64,000 nt of DNA from CAZFER01 sp964517495. GTDB taxonomy: Bacteria > Hinthialibacterota > Hinthialibacteria > Hinthialibacterales > Hinthialibacteraceae. Positions 25,456 to 34,559 of this stretch are shown piece after piece. The notes under the pieces were generated by a model. It worked only from the letters and a program-made list of their open reading frames with translations, was not told the origin of the DNA and did not search any database. The stretch lies in NCBI GenBank assembly GCA_964517495.1, contig CAZFER010000007.1:62001-126000 (forward strand), read 5' to 3'. Position 1 is the first letter of the stretch. The number at the start of each line of letters is the position of its first letter. Made by a program: the position numbers and the translations under genes.

Positions 25456-27657
25456 ATGTTCACACCCCACCGTCGCAAAAAAAATCGGAACAAATACAAT
25501 CCTCACGTTAATGCCGTAGTGGCAATTGTGATCATTTTAAGCGCTGGCTTGGCATTATTTCTCTATCTCGCCAGCAATGTTAAACCCATCAATGAAAGCA
25601 AAGAAATCACTATCAGAGATGCGCGTACGATGGCTTATGAACCGGGCGAGCCGGATTATCACTTTCAATCCAGCCATTTCTCCTTTCCGTTGAAAGGCCT
25701 TCATGGGGAATGGGTTTTAAGTCTTGGCACAATCGAATGTGTCACACTATCCCCGGATGGAGAATTCGCCGCCGCCGCGTGTGCCAATGGGATTTTGGTG
25801 TGGGATATTCAAAACAAACCCGATACACCCCTCTATTACTTTATAGGAAAAACACGCCCAATTATAAATCTCCGTTTTTCGGACAACAATAAATACTTAT
25901 TCGTATTGGACAAAGAAGCACAAAACCATGTGCTGGATTTAGAACAAGGCCGTGAAACCTTCGCATTTAAATCTCAAACCCCCATATCAATTCATTCGAT
26001 ACAAATGTCAATGGACATTCATCCACAAGGCCACGCTTTGGCCGTTGTAGGGGGGAACATGTTCGCCAAAGTGTGGGATATAACGAGTAACCAATGCCTT
26101 CATGCCTTCCGTTGCACAGGGCAACCCCATTCTATTGATTTCTCACCAGATGGAAATACCTTGCTGACAGCCGGTTTGGATCTTCATAAATTACATCGAA
26201 GACCCATCACTGAGCAAAAAAAAGAACTGAATATCATCGAGTTATGGGATTTAACCTCCAATGAGAAGATCAAAACCATCACTTGTCAGGAAGGAATTAT
26301 ATTTATAGCAGCATTCTCCAATGATGGAGCACACATTGTTGCTGCAGGTAAAGAAAATGTGAGAATACTGGATAAAACAACGGGGGATACAATTAAAAAT
26401 ATACAATTCAGATTACCACCACCACTTTCAAGTCACAATCAACTCGATCCCTTCGCTGCTGTTGAACTTTTCAGACAATCTTTTTCCACCTTATCGATGA
26501 AAAAAGATCGATTCTTTTATTATGCAAGCCCCTATTCCTACCCCATTATCTTGGATTTTAACTCAAACACGTTCGAAGAATACAAAGCATCGGGAGATTT
26601 AAGAAAAGCCCAAATATCTCTTTCTGAGGATTGGAGCAAAATTCTAATCAGCAAAAATGAAAATTTATATCTATCGAATATGAAATCTGGAAAAAAACTA
26701 TGGCATTTTGGCTCCTTTGGAAGTTATCCCACACACGCTGAATTCAGTGAAGAAGAGTCATCGACCGTCAAATTAACCTCTCGAGAAGGTCTGGTAAAAA
26801 CCTGGGATATCAAAACTGGCAAACTTCTGGAAGAATCAAAAACAGCCCGTCTCAAAAACACACCTCAATATCGCAATAATTTCGGTCATGCCCCCAATCA
26901 AAAATATTGGCTCCAAGAAGATCGATCTCTCAACCAACAAACAGGAAAGTTGGAAAGTACATTTTCTATCATGGATATGACAAATAACCAGACTATGGAT
27001 GCATTTAATCCAATATTGGATAAAGCCATCGGCGCTCAGCTTCTGGATACAGGCAATACTCTTCTTCTGTGTTCCGAGGATGGCAAACTTGAAATATGGG
27101 ATGTAGACACCCAAACAATAAAAAACAAACTCATTCTTAACTCATTCACTCAAATTTCAGATGCCTGGATCAAACCTTTATTAAATACAAACCGAATTTT
27201 TATCGTCGTTGACGGAGTTAAAGAGGATGGCTTTTTTCATTACGCTGTCATTATCCTGAACCGCAACACAATGTCTTTGGAATACATCGATATCGATATC
27301 CAAGGCCTAAGATATATTCACATATCCAACAATGGACTTTGGGTTGCTTTTGCAGCTGATAACTTTTGTGTAATGAACATCAACACAAAGGAACTTAAAC
27401 AGGCTGATAATATACGTCTGAATGATATAACCTTTTCAAACACCCACAAGTTTGCCTTCGTAAGTTTCCATGAAGCAAACCAGCGAGGATACACCCGAGA
27501 CGCTTTGTGGGATTTGAAAACCATGGAAATGGTACATGAATTCAATCAAATATTATCCTACCCCAAAATCATTTTTTCGTCTGATGATTCCATGTTACTA
27601 ACCATCGATTCAAATGGCGTTACCAAGGTGTGGGATATAAAGGCCTTATTAAAATAG
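25456..27657 (+). CDS. Membrane-anchored WD40/YVTN-like double propeller protein, first of a tandem pair
   Basis: 733 residues. A basic N-terminus (H-R-R-K-K-N-R-N-K) precedes a single membrane helix at about residues 20-40, so the large propeller part is outside the cytosol. WD40-like blades are marked by V-W-D-I, L-W-D-L, I-W-D-V and V-W-D-I ends and by L-S-P-D-G-E or F-S-P-D-G-N strand starts. The number of blades suggests two propellers. No other domain is visible. The downstream gene encodes a protein of the same design 14 bases later, so they are co-transcribed paralogues, perhaps forming a heteromeric scaffold. Function unknown. Confidence 0.75.
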   Translation: MFTPHRRKKNRNKYNPHVNAVVAIVIILSAGLALFLYLASNVKPINESKEITIRDARTMAYEPGEPDYHFQSSHFSFPLKGLHGEWVLSLGTIECVTLSPDGEFAAAACANGILVWDIQNKPDTPLYYFIGKTRPIINLRFSDNNKYLFVLDKEAQNHVLDLEQGRETFAFKSQTPISIHSIQMSMDIHPQGHALAVVGGNMFAKVWDITSNQCLHAFRCTGQPHSIDFSPDGNTLLTAGLDLHKLHRRPITEQKKELNIIELWDLTSNEKIKTITCQEGIIFIAAFSNDGAHIVAAGKENVRILDKTTGDTIKNIQFRLPPPLSSHNQLDPFAAVELFRQSFSTLSMKKDRFFYYASPYSYPIILDFNSNTFEEYKASGDLRKAQISLSEDWSKILISKNENLYLSNMKSGKKLWHFGSFGSYPTHAEFSEEESSTVKLTSREGLVKTWDIKTGKLLEESKTARLKNTPQYRNNFGHAPNQKYWLQEDRSLNQQTGKLESTFSIMDMTNNQTMDAFNPILDKAIGAQLLDTGNTLLLCSEDGKLEIWDVDTQTIKNKLILNSFTQISDAWIKPLLNTNRIFIVVDGVKEDGFFHYAVIILNRNTMSLEYIDIDIQGLRYIHISNNGLWVAFAADNFCVMNINTKELKQADNIRLNDITFSNTHKFAFVSFHEANQRGYTRDALWDLKTMEMVHEFNQILSYPKIIFSSDDSMLLTIDSNGVTKVWDIKALLK

Positions 27658-27671
27658 AAAGGGTGAGAAAA

Positions 27672-29876
27672 ATGCATCCCCAAAAACGAAAAACACGTAA
27701 AAAACTCAAATCAAAAGTTCACCCCTTTACCGCGCTCGTTATTATTTCCTTCGCCGGGCTTGCTTTATTAATATTCCTTTCCTATCAAATCAAACCTCTC
27801 AAAAAATCTGAAAATGTCGTTATCCCAAATGCTAAAGAGCTCGCCCGAAAACCTGTAGAACCCGATTATCACATAACCAGCACCCCTATTTCGTATCCTC
27901 TCCGCGGGAAACACGGCGAAATGTTGCTGGGATGGGGTAAGATAATCAGCATTGCCCTTTCCCCAACCGGGCGATACGTGGCAGCATCTGCCTCATATCA
28001 TGTCATGCTTTGGGATCTAAACACAAATAAGGAAAAACCAACACAGATATTTACTATTCCGAATAAACCTCAAAGAATGTTGCGATTCACTCCCGATGAA
28101 AAACAATTATTAATTACAGATCATGATGGCCATCTGCATCTCATGGATATCAAAAGCGCTCAGGAAACAATGGCCTTTCGCCCCCACCCATCCGGTCCCA
28201 TTCAATCCATTGCTTTTTCACCAACACTGGATTGCATTGCCACAGTAGGCTCTGATATGTATGCCAAAGTGTGGAATTTAGGAAAACCCGAATGTCTTTA
28301 TCTTTTCCGCTGTAATAATCGGCCTAAATCACTTGCCTTCTCCCCCGATGGAAAAGAACTACTGACAGGTGGTATGTTAAAAAGTAATTATCATCTAAAA
28401 CAAAATAACGATCAGAACATCATGGAATTATGGAGCTTAACAAATAAAGAACCCATCAGGGTATATGAAGGATATCCCTCAGATATCAATCAAGTGGCAT
28501 TTTCAAGTGACGGCAATCAAGTGATGGCGGGTGGAAAGCATGGCGTAATGATTTGGGACAAAAACAGTGGAAAAGTGATTAAAAAACCTGAAAATCCAAT
28601 TGTAAGCACCAGTACAGAGGAACACGATGAAACAGAAATCTTTAGAGGCAGCTCGATTCTCTCTTCCACATTCTCTTCAGATCGATCACAATTTTTAGTA
28701 TTCATCACCCCGCAATGGAAAATTAAAATCCTTGATATCTATAAAAACGAGTACAAGAGCCTGTTAAATCAAGATTTAAACAATATTCAACTTCATTCCC
28801 TTTCACAAGACTGGAAAACAATCCTGCTTAAACAAAATTCCCTTCTTCGCTTGCTGGATGTTGACACAGGTTTAGAAAAATGGAACTTTGATGAGTTTAC
28901 TTCCGATGTTAACCAGTTGGCATTTCGCGACAATAACACCAAAGCCGAAGTTCATTACCGGGATGGAAGTGTCAAATGGTTCGATTTAACAAGTGGACAA
29001 CTTGTTGAAAAACGCATACCGGCCCATAACACAATCACCTCAACCACAAATACACCAATACAAAATGCAAAAAATCATTCTCCCAGCTATAGAGTGGTAT
29101 ACCGTGAAAAACTTGATTCGTCTTTTAATTATCAACGCAAACTCAATACTGCCTGGAACACAACTCTGGACAAAGAAGAAAAGCGATTTCAACCCCTTTT
29201 AAATAAAGCTGTTGTAGCACGGTTTATCGAGGATTCCAAACGGTTGATAGCATGTTACGAAAAGGGGAATTTAACTATATGGGATTCAAAAACATTAGAA
29301 GAAATCGAAACATATCATTTTAGTGAATTCAAACACTTAAAACATGTAACCTTGCAAGAATCACCTGATCATCAATACCTACTTGCCATTCTATACGGTA
29401 ATTCCAAAAATGGAGATATGAGTTCAAGTATCAAGTTGATCAATAAAACCAGCAACACAATCGATTCTTTTGATTTAACCCTCAACATTGATTCATCCTC
29501 AAGTATCCCATTAGCAACAGCAATGACAACCAACAATCAGTGGCTAGCAATCGGTAGCATGGATGGCATTCAACTCATCAACTTGAAAACAGGTGAAATA
29601 TTCACAAAAAAGGAAAATATGATCTTTAACATAAACACACTGGGTGCCGGAAAATTCCTTATCATAAATTTCCTTCCTAAAGGACAATCTGGAAGACTAA
29701 AATCCGGACTCTTTGACACCCAAAAGATGGAAATCATTCACATATTTGAAAATAGATTATATTATTCTGCAATATCAGATGATTATTCCAAATTCATGAC
29801 CGCCTTTGATACTGGAATTGTACATGTATGGGATATGAATAAACTTAGGGGTGAACAAAATTCAGACCAATTTTGA
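27672..29876 (+). CDS. Membrane-anchored WD40/YVTN-like double propeller protein, second of a tandem pair
   Basis: 734 residues from the ATG at 27672, preferred over 27630 because GGGTGAG lies just upstream and the basic start M-H-P-Q-K-R-K-T-R-K matches the paralogue. A membrane helix follows, then the shared stretch E-P-D-Y-H, S-x-P-L-R-G-K-H-G-E and a series of WD40-like blades (L-W-D-L, V-W-N-L, L-W-S-L, I-W-D, V-W-D-M). Paralogy with the upstream gene runs over the whole length, but identity is low outside the blade motifs, so the duplication is old. No regulatory element is seen between them. Confidence 0.75.
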   Translation: MHPQKRKTRKKLKSKVHPFTALVIISFAGLALLIFLSYQIKPLKKSENVVIPNAKELARKPVEPDYHITSTPISYPLRGKHGEMLLGWGKIISIALSPTGRYVAASASYHVMLWDLNTNKEKPTQIFTIPNKPQRMLRFTPDEKQLLITDHDGHLHLMDIKSAQETMAFRPHPSGPIQSIAFSPTLDCIATVGSDMYAKVWNLGKPECLYLFRCNNRPKSLAFSPDGKELLTGGMLKSNYHLKQNNDQNIMELWSLTNKEPIRVYEGYPSDINQVAFSSDGNQVMAGGKHGVMIWDKNSGKVIKKPENPIVSTSTEEHDETEIFRGSSILSSTFSSDRSQFLVFITPQWKIKILDIYKNEYKSLLNQDLNNIQLHSLSQDWKTILLKQNSLLRLLDVDTGLEKWNFDEFTSDVNQLAFRDNNTKAEVHYRDGSVKWFDLTSGQLVEKRIPAHNTITSTTNTPIQNAKNHSPSYRVVYREKLDSSFNYQRKLNTAWNTTLDKEEKRFQPLLNKAVVARFIEDSKRLIACYEKGNLTIWDSKTLEEIETYHFSEFKHLKHVTLQESPDHQYLLAILYGNSKNGDMSSSIKLINKTSNTIDSFDLTLNIDSSSSIPLATAMTTNNQWLAIGSMDGIQLINLKTGEIFTKKENMIFNINTLGAGKFLIINFLPKGQSGRLKSGLFDTQKMEIIHIFENRLYYSAISDDYSKFMTAFDTGIVHVWDMNKLRGEQNSDQF

Positions 29877-29980
29877 TAATTTGAATCCAGTAAAGATGAT
29901 GGCAAAAAATTCATTTTCCCCAGGAAATTGTGGTATCAAAAAAATAGGCTTGAAACTATATAGCCCTGAGGTTATAATCA

Positions 29981-30469
29981 ATAAAATGGAATGTAGAATT
30001 TCACCCTGAGTTTTTGGCTGAATTCAGAGAATTCTCACAAACAGTCCAGGATAATATTGTTGCTAAATCACTATTTTTAAAGGAGTTTGGCCCTCAGCTT
30101 GGCCGACCGCATGTAGATACTTTAAAAAACTCCAAACACGCAAACATGGAAATTCCATTGGAAAATGTCATGAAAGAATTTCCTCCTGAGCGCCAAAAAC
30201 GCATTCAGGAGAAAGCGGATCAATACATAAAAGAATATAAAACGCTCCAGGAACTAAGGAAAAAGCTGAACCTGACTCAAACCAAAATTGCTAAAAACAT
30301 GCAAATCAATCAAGTAAGCGTCTCCAACCTCGAAAAGCGCTCCGATATGCTTTTGTCTACTCTGAACAGCTACGTGGTAGCCTTAGGTTGTGAATTGGAA
30401 ATTTTCATCAAAACCCCCGATCAAACCCATGTCAAAATTGAAGGACTAATACCAAGAGAAAACACTTGA
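29981..30469 (+). pseudogene. HigB toxin remnant fused in frame to a HigA/XRE antitoxin
   Basis: The frame from 29981 encodes I-K-W-N-V-E-F-H-P-E-F-L-A-E-F, then L-G-R-P-H-V-D-T-L-K and S-K-H-A-N-M. This is the N-terminal half of a HigB/RelE-type toxin. It is followed at once by a HigA-like antitoxin: P-P-E-R-Q-K-R-I-Q-E-K, then an XRE helix-turn-helix L-N-L-T-Q-T-K-I-A-K-N and S-N-L-E-K-R-S-D-M-L-L-S-T-L. The toxin's catalytic second half is missing. The expected start codon at 29981 is ATA, with TGAGG at 29967-29971 in RBS position, so initiation also appears lost. A TTG at 30014 or the ATG at 30146 could still start the antitoxin. Best read as a collapsed toxin-antitoxin pair. Confidence 0.7.
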
Positions 30470-30623
30470 ATAAGTTCCAATACTATCACTGCATACGGCT
30501 GATATGTTAAGATATTATTTAGTACTTTCCATCGCAACAAAAACAATACTAAATTGATTTGTTTTATAAACATTATCGCGCCATAATATCCCGAAATCAT
30601 CCAACACCAGAGAGGAGAGAAAA

Positions 30624-31646
30624 ATGGCGCGACAAATTAACCGCCGCAAAGCAATACACACGATGGCAATGGGAGCGATTGCAGCAACTGCCCCTGCATT
30701 CATTCATGCCAGCAACAAGCAGGAAAAAATCCACGGCCAAGGCCGCCATACATACGAACTGGTCAAAGATTGGGCTAAGTTACCCAAAAGCAAAAAGTTT
30801 GGTTACACACACGGTGTCATCGTAAATCGGCAGGGCCGAATCGTTATCTTCAACCAAAGTAAAGATGCCGTCATGATCTTCGATGCAGATGGCCAGCTGG
30901 AAAAATCTTGGGGGGAAGAATTCCAAAATGGGGCTCATGGATTGCATCACAGTGTGGAAAATGGCGAGCAATTTTTGTACTTATGTGATTATGCCATTCC
31001 TGCCGTTGTTAAAACCACCATGGATGGCGAAGAAATTTGGCGCTTAGGCATTCCCAGGCAAAGTGGTAAATATAAAGAAACCAAGGAATACCGGCCCACC
31101 AATTTGGCTGTCGCCGCCAGTGGTGATTTCTATGTCGCCGATGGATACGGAAAAAGTTGGGTGCATCACTATGACAAAAACACCAAATATATACGCTCAT
31201 TCGGTGGCCCGGGCACTGAATCAGGCAAAATGAAATGCCCACACGGAATTTGGATCGACTCCCGCGACGATAACGAATCAATCTTGATCGCCGACCGCGC
31301 CAATGTACGGCTGCAATATTTCAACCTGGATGGAACACTGCAAAAAGTGGTTAAAGGCGACTTGCGTTACCCTTGTGATTTCGATCAGCGCGAAGGAGAT
31401 TTACTCATTCCTGATCTGTATGGTCGTGTGACTATCCTCAATAAAAACAACCAGTTAATTACCCATTTGGGTGATAATCCCGACATTCAAAAACATCCAA
31501 AGTATCCCAACATCCCCCATGATGAACGAATCCCAGGCAAATTTATCTCACCCCACGCCGCCCGTTGGGATGGGGATGGAAATGTTTATGTGGTTGAGTG
31601 GATATCAGATGGAAGAGTAACCAAATTACGCCGGGTGGAAGCATAA
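30624..31646 (+). CDS. Exported NHL-repeat six-bladed propeller protein
   Basis: 340 residues. The leader N-R-R-K-A-I-H-T-M-A-M-G-A-I-A-A-T resembles a twin-arginine signal. NHL-type repeats follow: G-V-I-V-N-R-Q-G-R-I-V-I-F, N-L-A-V-A-A-S-G-D-F-Y-V-A-D-G-Y-G, P-H-G-I-W-I-D-S-R, I-L-I-A-D-R-A-N, and D-G-N-V-Y-V-V-E-W. This is the pattern of the peptidyl-amidating-lyase-like propellers common in planctomycete-type genomes. Catalytic residues cannot be assigned. RBS GGAGAG. It stands alone between the HigBA remnant and tpx. Confidence 0.75.
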   Translation: MARQINRRKAIHTMAMGAIAATAPAFIHASNKQEKIHGQGRHTYELVKDWAKLPKSKKFGYTHGVIVNRQGRIVIFNQSKDAVMIFDADGQLEKSWGEEFQNGAHGLHHSVENGEQFLYLCDYAIPAVVKTTMDGEEIWRLGIPRQSGKYKETKEYRPTNLAVAASGDFYVADGYGKSWVHHYDKNTKYIRSFGGPGTESGKMKCPHGIWIDSRDDNESILIADRANVRLQYFNLDGTLQKVVKGDLRYPCDFDQREGDLLIPDLYGRVTILNKNNQLITHLGDNPDIQKHPKYPNIPHDERIPGKFISPHAARWDGDGNVYVVEWISDGRVTKLRRVEA

Positions 31647-31659
31647 TTTCAACTGAATT

Positions 31660-31687
31660 TTGCATCTAAAAACAAAAAGGTTATAAT
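31660..31687 (+). promoter_or_regulatory. Probable sigma-70 promoter of tpx
   Basis: TTGCAT at 31660-31665 and TATAAT at 31682-31687 are 16 bases apart and 41 bases before the first tpx start codon. Confidence 0.5.
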
Positions 31688-31727
31688 TCAACCGATATCC
31701 TATTTTGTTATAAGAGAGGCATATCAA

Positions 31728-32318
31728 ATGAAACGGGCTTTTATCCTGTCCGTACTCATGGCATTATTCATTTCATGTATGACTAAAGAAAACGAAGAGG
31801 AGGAACTTATGGAACGAAGCGGTGTGATTACATTTAAAGGAAACGGATTAACCTTGCTAGGTCCTGATTTAAATGTCGGTGATCCAGCTCCTGATTTTAC
31901 CGTGGTTGATAATGGCCTTCAACCTGTCAAATTATCGGATTTCAAAGGGGAAGTTATCATTCTATCAGCTGTGCCTTCCCTGGATACACCAACCTGCGAA
32001 ACCCAAACCAAACGCTTTAATGAAGAAGCAAGCAAGTTAAACGCCAAAGTATTGACCATCAGCCTTGACCTGCCTTTCGCTCAAAAACGCTTTTGCGAAT
32101 CGTTTAACATTGACAATATAAGCACCCTATCCGATTACAAAGCACGCTCATTCGCCGAAAATTACGGTTTGCTGATAAAAGAACTTGGCTTGATTACCCG
32201 TGCGGTGTTCGTGGTGGATAAAGAAGGAAAAATTGCTTATAAAGAAATCGTAGGTGAAGTTAGTGAAGAGCCAGATTATACCAAAGCACTGGAAGCGGCT
32301 AAAAATGCTGGTGCTTAA
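31728..32318 (+). CDS. tpx: Thiol peroxidase (atypical 2-Cys peroxiredoxin) with optional lipoprotein-like leader
   Basis: 196 residues from the ATG at 31728 (RBS AGAGAGG), beginning with a hydrophobic leader and a lipobox-like L-F-I-S-C. The enzyme proper starts at M-E-R-S-G-V-I-T-F-K-G-N. The ATG for this Met at 31809 has its own excellent RBS (GAGGAGGA). The Tpx signature P-D-F-T-V-V, the peroxidatic Cys in D-T-P-T-C-E-T-Q and the resolving Cys in R-F-C-E-S-F are all present. It reduces peroxides with thioredoxin-like donors. From 31809 the protein would have 169 residues, the usual Tpx length, so two forms (exported and cytosolic) are possible. Confidence 0.93.
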   Translation: MKRAFILSVLMALFISCMTKENEEEELMERSGVITFKGNGLTLLGPDLNVGDPAPDFTVVDNGLQPVKLSDFKGEVIILSAVPSLDTPTCETQTKRFNEEASKLNAKVLTISLDLPFAQKRFCESFNIDNISTLSDYKARSFAENYGLLIKELGLITRAVFVVDKEGKIAYKEIVGEVSEEPDYTKALEAAKNAGA

Positions 32319-32352
32319 TTAAATCTCTGAATTATATCCTTAAAAGTACTGT

Positions 32353-32386
32353 AAAGGCCCCAGCCGATAGATGGGGCCTTTGCTCT
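32353..32386 (+). terminator. Intrinsic terminator after tpx, possibly bidirectional
   Basis: AAAGGCCCC at 32353-32361 pairs with GGGGCCTTT at 32373-32381. A short T-rich tail follows on the plus strand, and TTT runs also flank the stem on the minus strand, where the STAS gene ends. Confidence 0.7.
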
Positions 32387-32406
32387 TCATGTCCAATTAG
32401 CTGGGT

Positions 32407-32772
32407 TCAATATCCTACGGCTTTTCCGTACTTGATCCCAAATAGATTACGCAACGCATTATCCTCTTCATCATATACTTCGATGATTGGAAAATACGCT
32501 GTATTCTGGATCATTTTTTCGATACCAGGTGAAACGTGACAGAAGGCCACCCGGCCACCCAAGAGGTTCAAACTTCTGATCGGGGAAACAAGTTGTTGCA
32601 GAAAGGTGTTGAGAACTGAGGTAACTTCTGAGAAGTTAAGCAATACGTTTGAATAGCCTTTTTGACGAACATCCTGAATCATAATCTTCAGGCGGGTAAA
32701 TCCGTCAAAATCCAACTTCCCATTCAATCGAATGACTACGACATCTCCATATGTCTTGGCCGTCAACTTCAT
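32407..32772 (-). CDS. STAS-domain protein (anti-sigma factor antagonist-like) without the usual phosphoserine
   Basis: 121 residues with the complete STAS fold pattern: V-V-V-I-R-L-N-G-K-L-D-F strand, V-L-L-N-F-S-E-V, then L-L-G-G-R-V-A-F-C-H-V-S-P. In SpoIIAA-type proteins the helix start reads D-S-S-G, with the first Ser phosphorylated. Here the aligned residues are L54-N55-T56-F57, so regulation by phosphorylation at the canonical Ser is not possible unless Thr56 substitutes. RBS AAGGAG. It is not next to a kinase gene. The ECF/anti-sigma genes downstream use a different mechanism. Confidence 0.75.
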   Translation of the reverse strand: MKLTAKTYGDVVVIRLNGKLDFDGFTRLKIMIQDVRQKGYSNVLLNFSEVTSVLNTFLQQLVSPIRSLNLLGGRVAFCHVSPGIEKMIQNTAYFPIIEVYDEEDNALRNLFGIKYGKAVGY

Positions 32773-32979
32773 ATTTTTAACTCCTTCATCGCCCTAAATA
32801 AAAAAATATCAATTAAACATCCTTGTTACGTCTATAATCGTCCATCCAAATTTATAACTTTAACCGAAAATCTCAAGATTAAATAAATAAAAGAAAGAAG
32901 TGATTATACTGAGTGTGGAAGGATAGAGAGAGAAAAAAGAAGCCAAACAGCTACATCAGGGATTATTCCAATCCTTGAT

Positions 32980-33609
32980 TCACCCGCCAATAAGCCCCGA
33001 TACCGGCAAATCTCCACCGAAATATCCAATATCACCAGGACTTATGATCCCATTGCTGGGATTATAAACCGAATCACGTACAGTATCGCCAGGATAACGG
33101 TATTCATTGGGAAAAGGATAATCAACCACAAATGAATCCTGCTGGTCAGGCCCAACACTGCTGACCGCAAAACCTTCCTTGCGATAGGCTGGGTTACCAT
33201 GAATACGGGCAAAGTTCATATAAGGTGTATACGTGTAAGAATTCTTAATCAACTCAGGGACAAACCGTTCAGGACCCTGATCATCCACCCCCAACGGTGC
33301 TTCATACTCCTTAACCGGTCCAAACGGATCCCTACGTATTCCAGTGGTTAAATAGGGAATCGGGGTGGTTAAATCGGGAATTATATATTGCACAAAAAAT
33401 AGCAAATCACTATGTTTTCTCGGATATATGGCATTGTCCAGGCGGTATGATTCCAAAGCCGTTCCAATCGACCGCAGGTCCATTTGAGCTCGCACCACCT
33501 TGCTTTTTACAGTGGCATCACGGTAATTGGGAACCGCGATGGCGGCCAAAATACCGATAATGCCAACCACAATCAGCAGTTCAATCAACGTAAATCCATT
33601 GTGTTTCAT
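32980..33609 (-). CDS. GspG-like pseudopilin, third gene of an ECF sigma/FecR operon
   Basis: 209 residues. Leader M-K-H-N-G and helix F-T-L-I-E-L-L-I-V-V-G-I-I-G, then A-V-P-N-Y-R-D-A-T, a variant of the A-V-P-N-F-L-N-A of the others. The C-terminal block is present: V-G-P-D-Q-Q-D, then S-N-G-I-I-S-P-G-D-I-G-Y-F-G-G. Its ATG overlaps the stop of the FecR-type gene as ATGA (33606-33609), so it is translationally coupled to the anti-sigma factor. This pairing of a pseudopilin with an ECF switch is unusual and suggests either a regulated secretion part or a surface sensor. Confidence 0.85.
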   Translation of the reverse strand: MKHNGFTLIELLIVVGIIGILAAIAVPNYRDATVKSKVVRAQMDLRSIGTALESYRLDNAIYPRKHSDLLFFVQYIIPDLTTPIPYLTTGIRRDPFGPVKEYEAPLGVDDQGPERFVPELIKNSYTYTPYMNFARIHGNPAYRKEGFAVSSVGPDQQDSFVVDYPFPNEYRYPGDTVRDSVYNPSNGIISPGDIGYFGGDLPVSGLIGG

Positions 33610-34559
33610 GGCGTTCTCTTCCTACGGTCGGGGGCCGCTAGCGAGGGGTAATACATACGCAATTCCTCTTCATTTCGCTCCTCACGCAGATTTTCCACCC
33701 AGCGAATTGTTGATTGAATTTGCCGTGCATCACGCAACACCGGCGGTGCCTGGTGGGAAAGTACACTTTCCCGGCCTGAAGTCACTTTGGCTTTTTGATC
33801 CTGGCTGGATACTTGAACCACGCCTTGTGTCACAGTGACACGTGTCTGTTTGGCCTCCACTTCCACAGCAAACGCGGTTCCAAGAACCATTACTTCACCA
33901 ATGGGGGTAAGTACTTTAAAATCTTTTCGACCTGGATGAATGTCAAAATACGCATGTCCCAATTCCAATTTCACCGTGCGAGGTCCTACAAACACTAATC
34001 GGCTGCGAGCGCCAACTAACACTTCACTATGCCCCTCAAGATGTACAATGCTTCTTGATTCAAGCGCAGTCTGAATGGTATCGCCCCGGTGAATGGTGTC
34101 CGTTTTGGTGATCTCCGACAAGGTATCCGAATGGCGTAAAACCTGTCCATCAACATAATCACACTGCCCGATCGTATCATACGAATCATACCCCAAATAA
34201 AATCCGGGCACCATAAAAACAAGCAGGAAGATCGTCATATAAGCCCAACGATTTAAAGGCATGTGCAAAAATGAAAAAAATCCACTTGTGTCCAAAAAAA
34301 GATCCCGGCGAGTTGATTCCGTCAATGCGGCTCGTTGTTTTTCATGCATGGCAGCAGCGGCAATATCCCGGTAAAATTCCTCTGCAGGTTGCCATTGATC
34401 CTCTTTTTGTAACAAGGCAGCCCAACGCTGTATGCGTTCCCAGGCCTGCCTGCAATTTGAACACTGATCAATATGAGATTGGTGTCCAGCAGGCAACCCT
34501 TGATCCTTACGATCAATCGCATATGTTAATAAGTCTTTTTTTACCGTGGCGCATCTCAT
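33606..34559 (-). CDS. FecR-domain transmembrane anti-sigma factor with zinc-finger-like N-terminus
   Basis: 317 residues. The cytosolic N-terminus has H29-I-D-Q-C33-S-N-C36, the H-x3-C-x2-C of zinc-binding anti-sigma domains that hold an ECF sigma factor. One membrane helix lies at about residues 105-124. Outside is a FecR domain (D-T-I-H-R-G-D-T-I-Q-T, then G-A-R-S-R-L-V-F-V, then V-L-G-T-A-F-A-V-E-V-E-A-K-Q-T-R-V-T-V-T-Q-G). Start and stop overlap both neighbours by four bases. It presumably releases the sigma factor on an outside signal. No TonB-dependent receptor, the usual partner of FecR, is adjacent. Confidence 0.88.
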   Translation of the reverse strand: MRCATVKKDLLTYAIDRKDQGLPAGHQSHIDQCSNCRQAWERIQRWAALLQKEDQWQPAEEFYRDIAAAAMHEKQRAALTESTRRDLFLDTSGFFSFLHMPLNRWAYMTIFLLVFMVPGFYLGYDSYDTIGQCDYVDGQVLRHSDTLSEITKTDTIHRGDTIQTALESRSIVHLEGHSEVLVGARSRLVFVGPRTVKLELGHAYFDIHPGRKDFKVLTPIGEVMVLGTAFAVEVEAKQTRVTVTQGVVQVSSQDQKAKVTSGRESVLSHQAPPVLRDARQIQSTIRWVENLREERNEEELRMYYPSLAAPDRRKRTP

